This document shows, piece after piece, positions 28,915 through 37,362 of a DNA stretch of 64,000 nt (the first letter of the stretch is position 1; every line of letters starts with the position of its first letter). The notes below the pieces were generated by a model, which had not been told where the DNA came from, ran no database searches, and was given only the letters and a program-made list of their open reading frames with translations. This DNA is from Caulobacter rhizosphaerae (GTDB taxonomy: Bacteria; Pseudomonadota; Alphaproteobacteria; Caulobacterales; Caulobacteraceae): positions 1,976,501 through 2,040,500 of the forward strand of contig NZ_CP048815.1 in assembly GCF_010977555.1 (NCBI RefSeq), in the 5' to 3' direction. A program made the translations under genes and the position numbers.

Positions 28915-30147
28915 ATGAAACCGCGCTATCAGGTCTCCCGCGCCGCCGTCGATCTCATCAAGAGGTTCGAAGGTTACCGGATGAAAGCCGCCCAACTGCC
29001 GGACGGGCGCTGGACGCTGGGCTATGGCCACACCCTGACCGCGCGCGCCGGCGCCTCCGTCTCGGAACAGGACGCCGAAGCCCTGCTGCTTTACGACCTG
29101 ATCACCGTCGCCCACGCGGTCAACGAGAACGTCTATACGTCGCTGAACCAGAACCAGTTCGACGCCCTGGTCTGCTTCGCCTTCAACATCGGCACGGAAA
29201 ACTTCGTCCGCTCGGCCGTGCTGCGCCGCCTCAACGAGGGCGCGCTGCTGCAGGCGGCCTGCGAGATGGAGATGTGGCGCAAGGCCGACTTCGAGGGCGA
29301 GCGCATCGTCGTCGACGCCCTGGTCCGCCGCCGCTCGGCTGAGAAGGCCCTGTTCCTGACCCCGCTGGACGGCGCCTGGGTGGCCGCGCCCAGCTCGGTG
29401 CTGCGGCCCAGGATCGACCACGACGCCGGCAAGCTGGTGCCCAGCCAGGCGCCAGTGGCGATCACCACCGCCCTCACCGGCGACAGGGCCGTGGCCTTGC
29501 GCGACGACGGCTCGTCCGTCCCGGGATTGCCCGGCGCCGGACCCAGCGCCAGCGAACAGGCCGCCGCCGCGGTCGGGGCGCGCCTGGAGGCGATCCTGCC
29601 GGACGAGGCCGCCCCGTCGACGGCGATCGCCGCGCCGGCCCAGGACCTGGTCCTGCCGGACCCGCCCGTTCCCGCGGCGGCGCCGTCGCCGTTCGTTTAC
29701 GCGACCCCGGAGCCGCTGGCGGCGGCTCCGCCGATCGCCGCGCCGTTCCAGCTGACGCCGGAGGATCCGGCCGTCGAGCCCGCCGCCCCGACCCCCGAGC
29801 CAAGCCTGTTCGAAACCGCGCGTCCGGCGCCCAGCGGTTCGCTGTTCAATCTGGGCGGCTTCTCGACCAGCGGCCCGGTCGAGCTGGAGGCCCAGGACGT
29901 CGCCTTCTCCCATGTGCAGCCGCACGCCTTCGGCAGCGTCAGCCTGCTGGTCGTCCTGGGCCTGCTGGGCCTGGCCCTGTTCGGCGGCGGCATCCTGTGG
30001 AACCTCAGCGTCGGGGCCGGCGAGGGCTTGTCGCTGGTCAAGATCTTCGGCTGGAGCGCCAGCGTGGTCGGCATGATCTGCTTCGCCACCGCGACCTATC
30101 TGCTGATGCGCCGATTGGGCGACCCCGGGCCGCAGGACGAAGACTAG
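28915..30147 (+). CDS. spmX: SpmX: polar muramidase-like localisation factor for DivJ
   Basis: 410 residues. An N-terminal GH24 lysozyme-like domain (about 1-150) has Glu19 in KRFEGYRM and LPDGRWTLGYGHT. A long Pro/Ala-rich acidic linker (about 190-330) and two C-terminal membrane helices (about 342-362 and 380-401) follow. This three-part layout is that of Caulobacter SpmX, which accumulates at the stalked pole, recruits the kinase DivJ and drives asymmetric division; in other caulobacters it also positions stalks. A phage endolysin would lack the linker and helices. A longer GTG-started frame from 28858 is not needed. Confidence 0.92.
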   Translation: MKPRYQVSRAAVDLIKRFEGYRMKAAQLPDGRWTLGYGHTLTARAGASVSEQDAEALLLYDLITVAHAVNENVYTSLNQNQFDALVCFAFNIGTENFVRSAVLRRLNEGALLQAACEMEMWRKADFEGERIVVDALVRRRSAEKALFLTPLDGAWVAAPSSVLRPRIDHDAGKLVPSQAPVAITTALTGDRAVALRDDGSSVPGLPGAGPSASEQAAAAVGARLEAILPDEAAPSTAIAAPAQDLVLPDPPVPAAAPSPFVYATPEPLAAAPPIAAPFQLTPEDPAVEPAAPTPEPSLFETARPAPSGSLFNLGGFSTSGPVELEAQDVAFSHVQPHAFGSVSLLVVLGLLGLALFGGGILWNLSVGAGEGLSLVKIFGWSASVVGMICFATATYLLMRRLGDPGPQDED

Positions 30148-30174
30148 ACCGCGATCGCGATCATCGTGAGCATG

Positions 30175-30207
30175 AACGCCCGCGGGTCTGCTTGATCCGC
30201 GGGCGTT
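30175..30207 (+). terminator. Strong hairpin terminator after spmX
   Basis: AACGCCCGCGG and CCGCGGGCGTT form a perfect 11-bp stem with an 11-nt loop; TGTG follows. It ends only 18 nt before the ivd start, so the ivd promoter must overlap it or lie within spmX. Confidence 0.75.
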
Positions 30208-30225
30208 TGTGCTATGCAGAGGGTC

Positions 30226-31380
30226 ATGAGCAACCAAACCGCACCCTCGATGGACTTCGCGCTGGGCGAGACGGCCGACGCGATCCGTGACACCACCGCC
30301 CGCTTCGCGGCCGACCGCATCGCGCCGATCGCCGCCCGCATCGACGAGACCAACACCTTCCCGCGCGAGCTGTGGGTCCCGATGGGCGACCTGGGCCTGC
30401 ATGGCATCACGGTGGAGGAAGAGTTCGGCGGCCTGGGCCTGGGCTATCTCGAGCACGTGATCGCCATGGAGGAGGTGAGCCGCGCCTCGGCCTCGGTGGG
30501 GCTCAGCTACGGCGCCCACTCCAACCTCTGCGTCAACCAGATCCGCCGCTGGGCCACGCCCGAACAGAAGCAGCGCTACCTGCCCAAGCTGATCAGCGGC
30601 GAGCACGTCGGCTCGCTGGCCATGAGCGAGGCGGGGTCGGGCTCGGACGTGGTGTCGATGAAGCTGAAGGCCGAGCCGGTCGGCGATCGCTACGTGCTGA
30701 ACGGCACCAAGTTCTGGATCACCAACGCGCCGCACGCCGACACCCTGGTCGTGTACGCCAAGACCGACGATCGCCGGATCACCGCCTTCCTGATCGAGAA
30801 GGGCATGAAGGGCTTCAGCGTCAGCAAGAAGCTCGACAAGATGGGCATGCGAGGTTCCGACACCGCCGAGCTGGTGTTCGAGGACTGCGAAGTGCCGGAG
30901 GAGAACGTCCTGGGCCCGGTGGGCGGCGGGGTCGGGGTGCTGATGAGCGGCCTGGACTACGAGCGGGCCGTGCTGTCGGCGGGGCCGCTGGGCATCATGC
31001 AGGCGTGTCTGGACGTGGTGCTGCCCTATGTCCGCGAGCGCAAGCAGTTCGGACAGGCGATCGGCTCGTTCCAGCTGATGCAGGGCAAGGTGGCCGACAT
31101 GTACGTGGCCCTGAACTCCGCGCGGGCCTATGTCTACGCCGTGGCGCGGGCCTGCGATGCGGGCAGGACCACGCGGTTCGATGCGGCGGGCGCCATCCTG
31201 ATGGCGTCGGAGAACGCGGTGAAGGTCTCGCTGGAGGCCATCCAGGCCCTGGGCGGCGCGGGCTACACCAAGGAGTGGCCGGTCGAGCGCCTGCTGCGCG
31301 ACGCCAAGCTCTACGACATCGGCGCGGGCACCAACGAAATCCGGCGGTTCCTGATCGGGCGGGAGCTGGTGGGGGCGTAG
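30226..31380 (+). CDS. ivd: Isovaleryl-CoA dehydrogenase
   Basis: 384 residues. A flavoprotein of the acyl-CoA dehydrogenase family that converts isovaleryl-CoA to 3-methylcrotonyl-CoA in leucine breakdown. [59 protein letters not shown] and the catalytic Glu in [15 protein letters not shown] are characteristic of IVD rather than butyryl-CoA dehydrogenases. Start ATG 30226; ATG 30214 is an alternative. The remaining pathway genes lie at 34786-40690, which supports the substrate assignment. Confidence 0.94.
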   Translation: MSNQTAPSMDFALGETADAIRDTTARFAADRIAPIAARIDETNTFPRELWVPMGDLGLHGITVEEEFGGLGLGYLEHVIAMEEVSRASASVGLSYGAHSNLCVNQIRRWATPEQKQRYLPKLISGEHVGSLAMSEAGSGSDVVSMKLKAEPVGDRYVLNGTKFWITNAPHADTLVVYAKTDDRRITAFLIEKGMKGFSVSKKLDKMGMRGSDTAELVFEDCEVPEENVLGPVGGGVGVLMSGLDYERAVLSAGPLGIMQACLDVVLPYVRERKQFGQAIGSFQLMQGKVADMYVALNSARAYVYAVARACDAGRTTRFDAAGAILMASENAVKVSLEAIQALGGAGYTKEWPVERLLRDAKLYDIGAGTNEIRRFLIGRELVGA

Positions 31381-31388
31381 CGTCCGAT

Positions 31389-31526
31389 ATAGACCCTCCC
31401 CCTGTGGGGGAGGCGATCGCGCAGCGATCGGTGGGGGGAGTTTGGAGCCGATCGAGGATCGCCCGTCGCCCGATCGCTCCCCCTCAGTCGCTTCGCGACA
31501 GCTCCCCAGAGGGGGAGCAGTAAAAT
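31389..31526. repeat. GC-rich intergenic repeat (family B, copy 1)
   Basis: A composite of short inverted repeats: CTCCCCC...GGGGGAG blocks, GCGATCGCGCAGCGATC, TCGCTTCGCGA and CTCCCCAGAGGGGGAG. It follows ivd directly. The CCCCAGAGGGGGA motif recurs in the region after 53760, which suggests a dispersed repeat family. No coding potential is seen. Confidence 0.7.
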
Positions 31527-31530
31527 GTAA

Positions 31531-31558
31531 GGGCCGCCCCGATCGCTCGGGACGGCCC
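31531..31558 (-). terminator. Rho-independent terminator of the small ORF gene
   Basis: A 12-bp stem with one G-U pair and a 4-nt loop, followed on the minus strand by UUACAUUUUAC. It ends the transcript of the 22-residue ORF and may also stop ivd read-through from the other side. Confidence 0.8.
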
Positions 31559-31613
31559 TCCATCGTCGTAGCCGCGTCGCGGCGTGACTTCAAACCTTAG
31601 GCGTTCAACGCCT

Positions 31614-31682
31614 TCAGTTGGAGACCTCGATCTTCAGGCCCCAGGTCACGACTTGCGACCGCGGTTGGAGACAATGAGACAC
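31614..31682 (-). CDS. Predicted small protein or leader peptide (22 aa) with perfect Shine-Dalgarno
   Basis: Twenty-two codons from GTG 31682, reading MSHCLQPRSQ... and ending KIEVSN. It is too short for ordinary ORF calling. Upstream is AAAGGAGGTGA (31696-31686), a perfect match to the anti-SD of 16S rRNA, 6 nt from the start. Further upstream are TTGCAG (31748-31743) and CATATT (31725-31720) with 17-nt spacing, a plausible sigma-70-type promoter. After the stop come two small hairpins (31596-31610 and 31571-31583) and a strong terminator. Together these make a complete compact gene. Its function is unknown: small protein, leader, or a dual-function regulatory RNA are all possible. Confidence 0.6.
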   Translation of the reverse strand: MSHCLQPRSQVVTWGLKIEVSN

Positions 31683-31719
31683 TGGTCACCTCCTTTCAGT
31701 TGTTGAACAACACAAGACG

Positions 31720-31748
31720 AATATGGGCGCCGATCGGCCATCCTGCAA
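31720..31748 (-). promoter_or_regulatory. Candidate promoter of the 22-aa ORF
   Basis: TTGCAG and CATATT, each 4 of 6 to consensus, are spaced by 17 nt on the minus strand. They lie 38 nt upstream of the GTG start. Confidence 0.45.
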
Positions 31749-31880
31749 AGGGGGCAATGTCGCGACCGGACGTCGCGGCTCGCGAAGGCTTCTTTGAAGG
31801 GCAAGCGGAGGCGAGAAGAGGGGCAGTCCGGGTCGCGCAAGGGGGGCATGCGCGACCCGGGGCCGCATCGTCGGATCAGG

Positions 31881-32024
31881 CTAGAGGGCCCGCACGATCA
31901 CGACGATGAGGGTCCAAAGACCAAGGTTCACGCCTAGCAGGCCCAGGCGATACAGGGTCACGGCCGAAGGGTCGGCGGCGAGGGCGACAGCGGTGGCGGC
32001 GGGGCGCTTCACGTTTGTTTCCAT
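31881..32024 (-). CDS. Small membrane protein (47 aa)
   Basis: 47 residues from ATG 32024 (METNVKRPAATAVALAA), with one C-terminal hydrophobic helix (GLLGVNLGLWTLIVVIVRAL). I do not recognise it. The clean hydrophobic segment and lack of any competing gene support it; the ribosome-binding site is weak. It is divergent from tam. Confidence 0.5.
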   Translation of the reverse strand: METNVKRPAATAVALAADPSAVTLYRLGLLGVNLGLWTLIVVIVRAL

Positions 32025-32155
32025 CCTGCGGCGCCTTGAATTTCCACGCCTTGACCAAAGAATAGGCGCTCGGCGCCGCTTCCCCCATGCGACAAAAGCG
32101 ACGGATCGGGCCAAATGGACGGACCGATTGTCGCAGTTCTTTCACGGAGGGCCGC

Positions 32156-32932
32156 ATGCCGGTCTGGGATCCCGACGTCTACCAGCGCTACAAGGCCTAT
32201 CGCGACCGCCCGGCGCTGGACCTGATGCTGCAGATCCCCCGCGACCTGCAGCCACGCGAGATCTGGGACCTGGGCTGCGGGACGGGAGAGCACGCGGCCC
32301 TGCTGGCCAGCCGCCATGCCGGCGCCCGGGTGCACGGCCTGGACTCCAGCCCGGAGATGCTGGCGCGAGGCCGGGCCATGCGGGCCGACATCGACTGGGT
32401 GCTGGGCGACATCGCGACCTTCGCGCCCCAGGTCCCGCCCGACCTGATCTTCACCAACGCCGCCCTGCAGTGGGTGGACGGCCACGAGACGCTGTTCCCC
32501 CGCCTGATGAGCCTGCTGGCGCCGGGCGGGGTCCTGGCCTGCCAGATCCCGGTGGTGGCCGACGACGGCTGGCGGCGCAGCCTGCGCGAGACGGCCCTGG
32601 ACGGGCCCTGGGCCGGGCGGCTGGCCGATGTCGAGCGCGTGCGCTCCGGCGTCGACCCGCGCCCCTACCACGACTGGCTGTCGCCGCTGAGCCAGGATCT
32701 CGACGTCTGGGTGACGACCTATGTCCATGCCCTCGGCGGCGATGACCCGATCGTCGACTGGACCTCGGGGACCAGCCTGCGGCCGTATCTGGAGGCCCTG
32801 GCCGATCCCGACGAGCAGGCGGCGTTCCTGGCGGCCTGGCGCGAGCGGCTGGCGGTCGACTATCCGCGCCGTGACGACGGGGTCACGCTGTTTCCGTTCA
32901 GCCGGCTGTTCGTGATCGCCCGCCGCTATTGA
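32156..32932 (+). CDS. tam: Trans-aconitate 2-methyltransferase
   Basis: 258 residues, class I SAM-dependent methyltransferase. WDLGCGTGEHAALLASRHAGARVHGLDSSPEML is the SAM-binding motif I region. The start MPVWDPDVYQRYKAYRDRPALDLM, FTNAALQWVDGHETLFPRLMSLLAPGG and the C-terminal FPFSRLFVIARR are diagnostic of Tam. It methylates trans-aconitate, an aconitase inhibitor that forms spontaneously. ACGGAGG precedes ATG 32156. Its last 35 nt overlap the convergent patatin gene. Confidence 0.93.
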   Translation: MPVWDPDVYQRYKAYRDRPALDLMLQIPRDLQPREIWDLGCGTGEHAALLASRHAGARVHGLDSSPEMLARGRAMRADIDWVLGDIATFAPQVPPDLIFTNAALQWVDGHETLFPRLMSLLAPGGVLACQIPVVADDGWRRSLRETALDGPWAGRLADVERVRSGVDPRPYHDWLSPLSQDLDVWVTTYVHALGGDDPIVDWTSGTSLRPYLEALADPDEQAAFLAAWRERLAVDYPRRDDGVTLFPFSRLFVIARRY

Positions 32933-34694
32933 CCTCGGCCCGGGCCAGGTCGGCCAGGCTGGAGCGGCGGCGCAGTTCAGTCACCGGCTTGCCCAGGCTG
33001 TCCAGGGCCAGGGCCGCGGCCGCGCGTCCCGCGGCGACCGCGGGCTCGAAGGCCTTCCAGTCGCGGATATCGACCTCGTTGAGCTTGGGGGTGATCAGCA
33101 CGTCCGAGGCCTCGCGGCTGGCCGCCAGGTCACGGCCCGTCGAAACGGTGGCGGCCCGCATCAGCAGCGCCACGATCGGCGGACCCTTGCGCCACTCGCC
33201 CGACCACAGCCACCGCCACAGCGAGGTCGGGCGGTCGACGTCGTCGGCGGTGATGCTGCGGCCGCGGGTGACGTCCACCCCGACGATCGGTCCAAGCTGG
33301 AAGGCGCGCATCACGTCGGCCGGGAAGTTCTTCATCACCGCCCCGTCGACCAGCACCGAATTGCCGTCGGCCACCGGCGGCAGCACGCCGGGCAGCGAGA
33401 TCGAGGCCCGCAGCGCCTCGCGCAGCACGCCCTGGCGGTGCAGGTGGTATGCGCCCGACGTCAGGTTCGAAGACACGCAGAAGAACGGCAGCCAAAGGTC
33501 GGCGATCTCGATGTCGTCGAAATGCTCGGCCAGCCGCGCCTTGACCTTCAGGCCCTGGGTCATGGCCACCAGGGGAAAGGCGATGTCGTCCAGCGGGCTG
33601 GTGTCGACGAAGGCCTTGCGGATGCGGGTTTCCATCTCGCCGTCGTCCCAGCCCATGGCCAGGCCCGCGGCGACGACCGCGCCCATCGAGGCGCCGCCCA
33701 CGAAGTCGATCGGCACGCCGCGCTCGCGCAGGGCCTGGATGGCGCCGATATGGGCGTAGGCCCGTGCGCCGCCGCCCGACAGCACCAGGCCCACCGACTG
33801 GCCGGTCAGCACCCGCGCCAGGCGCTGCACGTCGGCCATGCCGTTCTCGCGCACATGGAAAAGCCGCGCGGCCTGGGTGGCGTTCAGCCATTCGCCCGAG
33901 CCCTTGGGGTGGGTGACCTTGGCCGGCTGCAGCAGGATCAGGTCGACCAGCCGCTGGTCCTGCAGCGGGCCGGACGCGTAGGTCGGGATCACGGCGGGCG
34001 GCTTGCGATCGCCCAGGCCGACGCGGAACAACCGGTCCACCTGCCGGCCGACGACATGTTTCCAGGCGGTCTCGTCGGCCTCGGCGACATACAGCACGAA
34101 GTCGTGCTGGCGCTCGACCGTGCTGAACCATTCGGTCGGGGCCAGCAGCGAGGCCGCCCCCTCGACGGTGACGGAGTAGCCCAGGGCCGCGATGGCGTGG
34201 GCGATGCGCTCGACGATCGACCGGATCGCCTTGCCGGGTTCGACAGCGATGAAGCCGAACACCGATGGGTCGCCGATCGAGGCGTGGGCGCCGGCGTTGC
34301 GGGCCCGGCGGATCATCAGCCGCGACAGTTCGATCATCACGTCCGGATCGCGCTCGACGGCCTCGAAGAAGGCGGCGCGGGGCAGGGCCAGGACTTCCGA
34401 ATCGCGCAGCGCCACCAGGTTGGCCGAATGGGCCGAGCCGGCGATCATCGCCATCTCGCCGGCCGGTTCGCCAGGGCGGATCACCCCCAGGAACTGCGGC
34501 TCCTGGCCTTCCTCCCGGCGGAAAGCGCCCAACCGACCGGTGCGCAGGAAGTAGAGATAGTCCGCCGCCTCGCCGGGCGCGTACAGTGTCGCGCCGCCCG
34601 GTAGCGAGAACCAGGCGGCGTCGCCTTCGCGGTGTTCTTGCGCGAAGAGCCGGGCGAGGGCCGTGTCGGCCATGAAGTCGGGCAGGGTGACCAC
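32898..34694 (-). CDS. Patatin-like phospholipase with N-terminal cyclic-nucleotide-binding domain (NTE-like)
   Basis: 598 residues. A cyclic-nucleotide-binding domain (about 25-140; PGEPAGEMAMI) and a middle Rossmann-like region lead to the patatin domain: oxyanion motif SGGGARAYAHIGA, nucleophile Ser336 in GASMG and Asp450 in VDGAVMKNFP. This is the neuropathy-target-esterase-like type of bacterial lysophospholipase, probably membrane-associated. The start is uncertain: GTG 34694, or ATG 34673 giving MADTALARLF. It overlaps tam at the 3' end and is divergent from mccB. Confidence 0.93.
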   Translation of the reverse strand: MVTLPDFMADTALARLFAQEHREGDAAWFSLPGGATLYAPGEAADYLYFLRTGRLGAFRREEGQEPQFLGVIRPGEPAGEMAMIAGSAHSANLVALRDSEVLALPRAAFFEAVERDPDVMIELSRLMIRRARNAGAHASIGDPSVFGFIAVEPGKAIRSIVERIAHAIAALGYSVTVEGAASLLAPTEWFSTVERQHDFVLYVAEADETAWKHVVGRQVDRLFRVGLGDRKPPAVIPTYASGPLQDQRLVDLILLQPAKVTHPKGSGEWLNATQAARLFHVRENGMADVQRLARVLTGQSVGLVLSGGGARAYAHIGAIQALRERGVPIDFVGGASMGAVVAAGLAMGWDDGEMETRIRKAFVDTSPLDDIAFPLVAMTQGLKVKARLAEHFDDIEIADLWLPFFCVSSNLTSGAYHLHRQGVLREALRASISLPGVLPPVADGNSVLVDGAVMKNFPADVMRAFQLGPIVGVDVTRGRSITADDVDRPTSLWRWLWSGEWRKGPPIVALLMRAATVSTGRDLAASREASDVLITPKLNEVDIRDWKAFEPAVAAGRAAAALALDSLGKPVTELRRRSSLADLARAEVNSGGRSRTAG

Positions 34695-34785
34695 GGGTGG
34701 ACGCTAACTTGAACCGCGGACCTTGGCCAACGAAGGTCAAAAACTGCGGCTTTCGGTGGGAAACGGAAAAGGCTATGCCTCGATA

Positions 34786-36393
34786 ATGCCGAAGATGAAC
34801 ACGGGTATCGACAAGAACGGCGAGACCTTCGCCAAAAACGCCGCGCACAACCGCGCCCTCGTGGAGACCCTGCGCGAAAGGGTCGCGCAGGCGGCCCTGG
34901 GCGGTCCCGAGAGCGCCCGGACGCGCCACACGTCGCGCGGCAAGCTGCTGCCGCGCCAGCGGGTCGAGCGCCTGCTGGACCCCGGCTCGCCGTTCCTGGA
35001 GATCGGCCAGCTGGCCGCCTGCGACCTCTATAACGGCGAGGCGCCCGGCGCGGGCATCATCACCGGCATAGGTCGGGTGTCGGGCCGCGAGGTGATGATC
35101 GTCGCCAATGACGCCACGGTGAAGGGCGGGGCCTATTTCCCGATGACGGTGAAGAAGCACCTGCGGGCCCAGGAAATCGCCCAGCAGAACCGCCTGCCGT
35201 GCGTCTATCTGGTGGATAGCGGCGGGGCGAACCTGCCGCACCAGGCCGAGGTGTTCCCCGACCGCGACCATTTCGGTCGGATCTTCTTCAACCAGGCCCG
35301 GATGAGCGCGGCGGGCATCGCCCAGATCGCCTGCGTCATGGGCTCGTGCACCGCCGGCGGCGCCTATGTGCCGGCCATGAGCGACGAGACGGTGATCGTC
35401 CGCGACCAGGGCACCATCTTCCTGGCCGGCCCGCCGCTGGTGAAGGCCGCCACCGGCGAGGTGATCAGCGCCGAGGAACTGGGCGGGGCCGACACCCACG
35501 GCCGCCGTTCGGGCGTCGTCGACCACGTGGCCAATGACGACGAGCATGCGCTGGAGATCGTCCGCTCGATCGTCGCCAACCTCAACACCACCAAACGGGT
35601 CGAGACCGAGATCCGCGACGCCAAGCCGCCGCTGTTCGACGCCGAGGACCTGTACGGCGTCGTGCCCACCGACGTGCGCGCGCCCTACGACGTGCGCGAG
35701 GTGATCGCCCGCATCGTGGACGGCAGCGCGTTCGACGAGTTCAAGGCGCTGTACGGCACGACCCTGGTCTGCGGCTTCGCCCGCATCTGGGGCCAGTCCG
35801 TGGCCATCCTGGCCAACAACGGCGTGCTGTTCAGCGAAAGCGCCGTGAAGGGCGCGCACTTCATCGAGCTGGCTTGCAAGCGCAAGATCCCGCTGGTCTT
35901 CCTGCAGAACATCTCGGGCTTCATGGTCGGCGGCAAGTACGAGGCCGGCGGCATCGCCAAGGACGGCGCCAAGCTGGTCACCGCGGTCGCTTCGGCCGAG
36001 GTTCCGAAGTTCACGGTGCTGATCGGCGGCAGCTTCGGGGCCGGCAACTACGGCATGTGCGGCCGCGCCTACAGCCCGCGCTTCCTGTTCACCTGGCCCA
36101 ACAGCCGCATCAGCGTGATGGGCGGTGAGCAGGCGGCCAGCGTGCTGTCGACGATCAAGCGCGACGGGATGGAGGCCAAGGGCGAGACCTGGGCGGCCGA
36201 GGACGAGGAGGCCTTCAAGGCCCCGATCCGCGCCCGCTACGAGGCCGAGGGCGACCCCTACCACGCCACCGCCCGGCTGTGGGACGACGGCATCATCGAC
36301 CCGGCCCAGACCCGTGACGTGCTGGGCCTGGCGATCTCGGCTTCGCTGAACGCTCCGATCCCGGAGACGACGTTCGGCGTCTTCCGGATGTGA
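34786..36393 (+). CDS. mccB: 3-Methylcrotonyl-CoA carboxylase beta chain
   Basis: 535 residues, the usual LiuB length. Carboxyltransferase of leucine catabolism: with the biotin-carrying alpha chain at 38729 it converts 3-methylcrotonyl-CoA to 3-methylglutaconyl-Co[74 protein letters not shown] and [22 protein letters not shown] are MCC-beta blocks. ATG 34786 fits the family start; the frame extends to TTG 34723 without support. It leads the mccB-liuC-DUF3667-mccA-DUF1489 gene string. Confidence 0.95.
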   Translation: MPKMNTGIDKNGETFAKNAAHNRALVETLRERVAQAALGGPESARTRHTSRGKLLPRQRVERLLDPGSPFLEIGQLAACDLYNGEAPGAGIITGIGRVSGREVMIVANDATVKGGAYFPMTVKKHLRAQEIAQQNRLPCVYLVDSGGANLPHQAEVFPDRDHFGRIFFNQARMSAAGIAQIACVMGSCTAGGAYVPAMSDETVIVRDQGTIFLAGPPLVKAATGEVISAEELGGADTHGRRSGVVDHVANDDEHALEIVRSIVANLNTTKRVETEIRDAKPPLFDAEDLYGVVPTDVRAPYDVREVIARIVDGSAFDEFKALYGTTLVCGFARIWGQSVAILANNGVLFSESAVKGAHFIELACKRKIPLVFLQNISGFMVGGKYEAGGIAKDGAKLVTAVASAEVPKFTVLIGGSFGAGNYGMCGRAYSPRFLFTWPNSRISVMGGEQAASVLSTIKRDGMEAKGETWAAEDEEAFKAPIRARYEAEGDPYHATARLWDDGIIDPAQTRDVLGLAISASLNAPIPETTFGVFRM

Positions 36394-36402
36394 TCAATGG
36401 CG

Positions 36403-36484
36403 GCCCTCGTCCTTCGACAAGCTCAGGATGAGGAATTCAAATGTCGGAGTAGCCCTCATCCTGAGCCTGTCGAAGGACGAGGGC
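36403..36484. repeat. Palindromic element inside the leucine cluster (family A, copy 2)
   Basis: Nearly perfect inverted repeat with arms of about 31 nt (36403-36433 and 36454-36484, one or two mismatches) around a 20-nt loop. The core CTCAGGATGAGGAATTCA is shared with the element at 25385-25489. It fills the gap between mccB and the hydratase gene, so it would be transcribed and fold into a large hairpin. Confidence 0.88.
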
Positions 36485-36504
36485 GGACCAAGAAAGTGGA
36501 AGCC

Positions 36505-37344
36505 ATGACCAACCCCATCGCCGACCCGATCGTCGAGGTTCCCGACACCGACGCCATGACCCCGCTCGTCCACCTGGACTCCACGCCGGAGGGCGCGGTC
36601 ACCGTCTGGATCAACCGTCCGGCCAGGAAGAACGCCTTCGACGCGGCGACCATCGCGGCCCTGCACCAGGCGTTCGAGACCCTGCATGGAGCGGAAGGCG
36701 TGCGGATCGTCTTCCTGCGCGGGGTGGGCGGGGCGTTCAGCGCTGGCGCCGACCTGGAGTGGATGAAGGCCGCCGCGGACTGGAGCGAGGACGACAACCG
36801 CGACGACGCGCTCGGCCTGGCCCATATGCTCAAGGCCCTGCACGACATCCCGGCCCTGACCGTGGCCCTGGTCGAGGGCCCGGCCTTCGGCGGCGGCGCC
36901 GGCCTGGTCGCCGCCTGCGACCATGCCCTGGCCACGGCCGACGCCAAGTTCGCCTTCTCGGAGGTCAAGCTGGGCCTGACCCCCGCCACCATCAGCCCCT
37001 ATGTGATCGCCGCCCTGGGCCCGCGCACCGCCAAGTTGCTGTTCGCCACCGGCCGGGTGTTCGACGCCGACCAGGCCTGGAGCTACGGTCTGGTCGACGA
37101 GGTGTTCGACGACGCGGCCGGGCTGGTCGCCGCCCAGGACGCCCTGGTCGAGGAGGTCGCGCTGTGCGCCCCCGGCGCCATCGGCGACGCCAAGGCCCTG
37201 GTCAACGACTTCGTCGGCCAGAAGATCGACCGCGGCCTGCTCGACGAGACGGCAAGACGCATCGCCCGCCGCCGCGTGTCCGACGAAGGCCAAGAAGGCG
37301 TGCGCGCGTTCCTCGAACGCCGTAAACCCGGCTGGACCATCTAG
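36505..37344 (+). CDS. liuC: Methylglutaconyl-CoA hydratase / enoyl-CoA hydratase family
   Basis: 279 residues, crotonase fold. KNAFDAATIAALHQAFETL, LRGVGGAFSAGADLEWMKAAADW (oxyanion-hole loop) and EGPAFGGGAGLVAACDHALATADAKFAFSEVKLGLTPATISPYV are typical of LiuC, which hydrates 3-methylglutaconyl-CoA to HMG-CoA. The location between mccB and mccA strongly supports that substrate. ATG 36505 starts right after the palindromic element. Earlier in-frame residues come from the repeat and are unlikely to be translated. Confidence 0.9.
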   Translation: MTNPIADPIVEVPDTDAMTPLVHLDSTPEGAVTVWINRPARKNAFDAATIAALHQAFETLHGAEGVRIVFLRGVGGAFSAGADLEWMKAAADWSEDDNRDDALGLAHMLKALHDIPALTVALVEGPAFGGGAGLVAACDHALATADAKFAFSEVKLGLTPATISPYVIAALGPRTAKLLFATGRVFDADQAWSYGLVDEVFDDAAGLVAAQDALVEEVALCAPGAIGDAKALVNDFVGQKIDRGLLDETARRIARRRVSDEGQEGVRAFLERRKPGWTI

Positions 37345-37362
37345 AGTCGAGCAGGGGGCCAT

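Noticed and set aside
28915..29370. Prophage endolysin (lysozyme domain)
   Set aside because: The domain is fused to a Pro-rich linker and two membrane helices as in SpmX, and no other phage gene is nearby.
28903..31593. 896-codon minus-strand frame across spmX and ivd
   Set aside because: Shadow frame: it is antisense to two genes with clear motifs, and its own translation is Gly/Arg/Gln-rich without domains.
31683..31697. 16S rRNA 3' end (GGTCACCTCCTTTC on the plus strand)
   Set aside because: Only the anti-SD stretch matches; there is no rRNA sequence on either side. It is the complement of a strong Shine-Dalgarno on the minus strand.
31686..31868. Overlapping minus-strand frames of 60-67 codons upstream of the 22-residue ORF
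   Set aside because: They lack ribosome-binding sites and would span the predicted promoter; the short ORF has the better start signals.
33130..36264. 1044-codon minus-strand frame across the patatin and mccB genes
   Set aside because: It mixes an antisense shadow of mccB with an out-of-frame copy of patatin; no start signal or motif.
36397..36504. N-terminal extension of the hydratase through the palindromic repeat
   Set aside because: It would translate the inverted repeat; the crotonase family start is compatible with ATG 36505.
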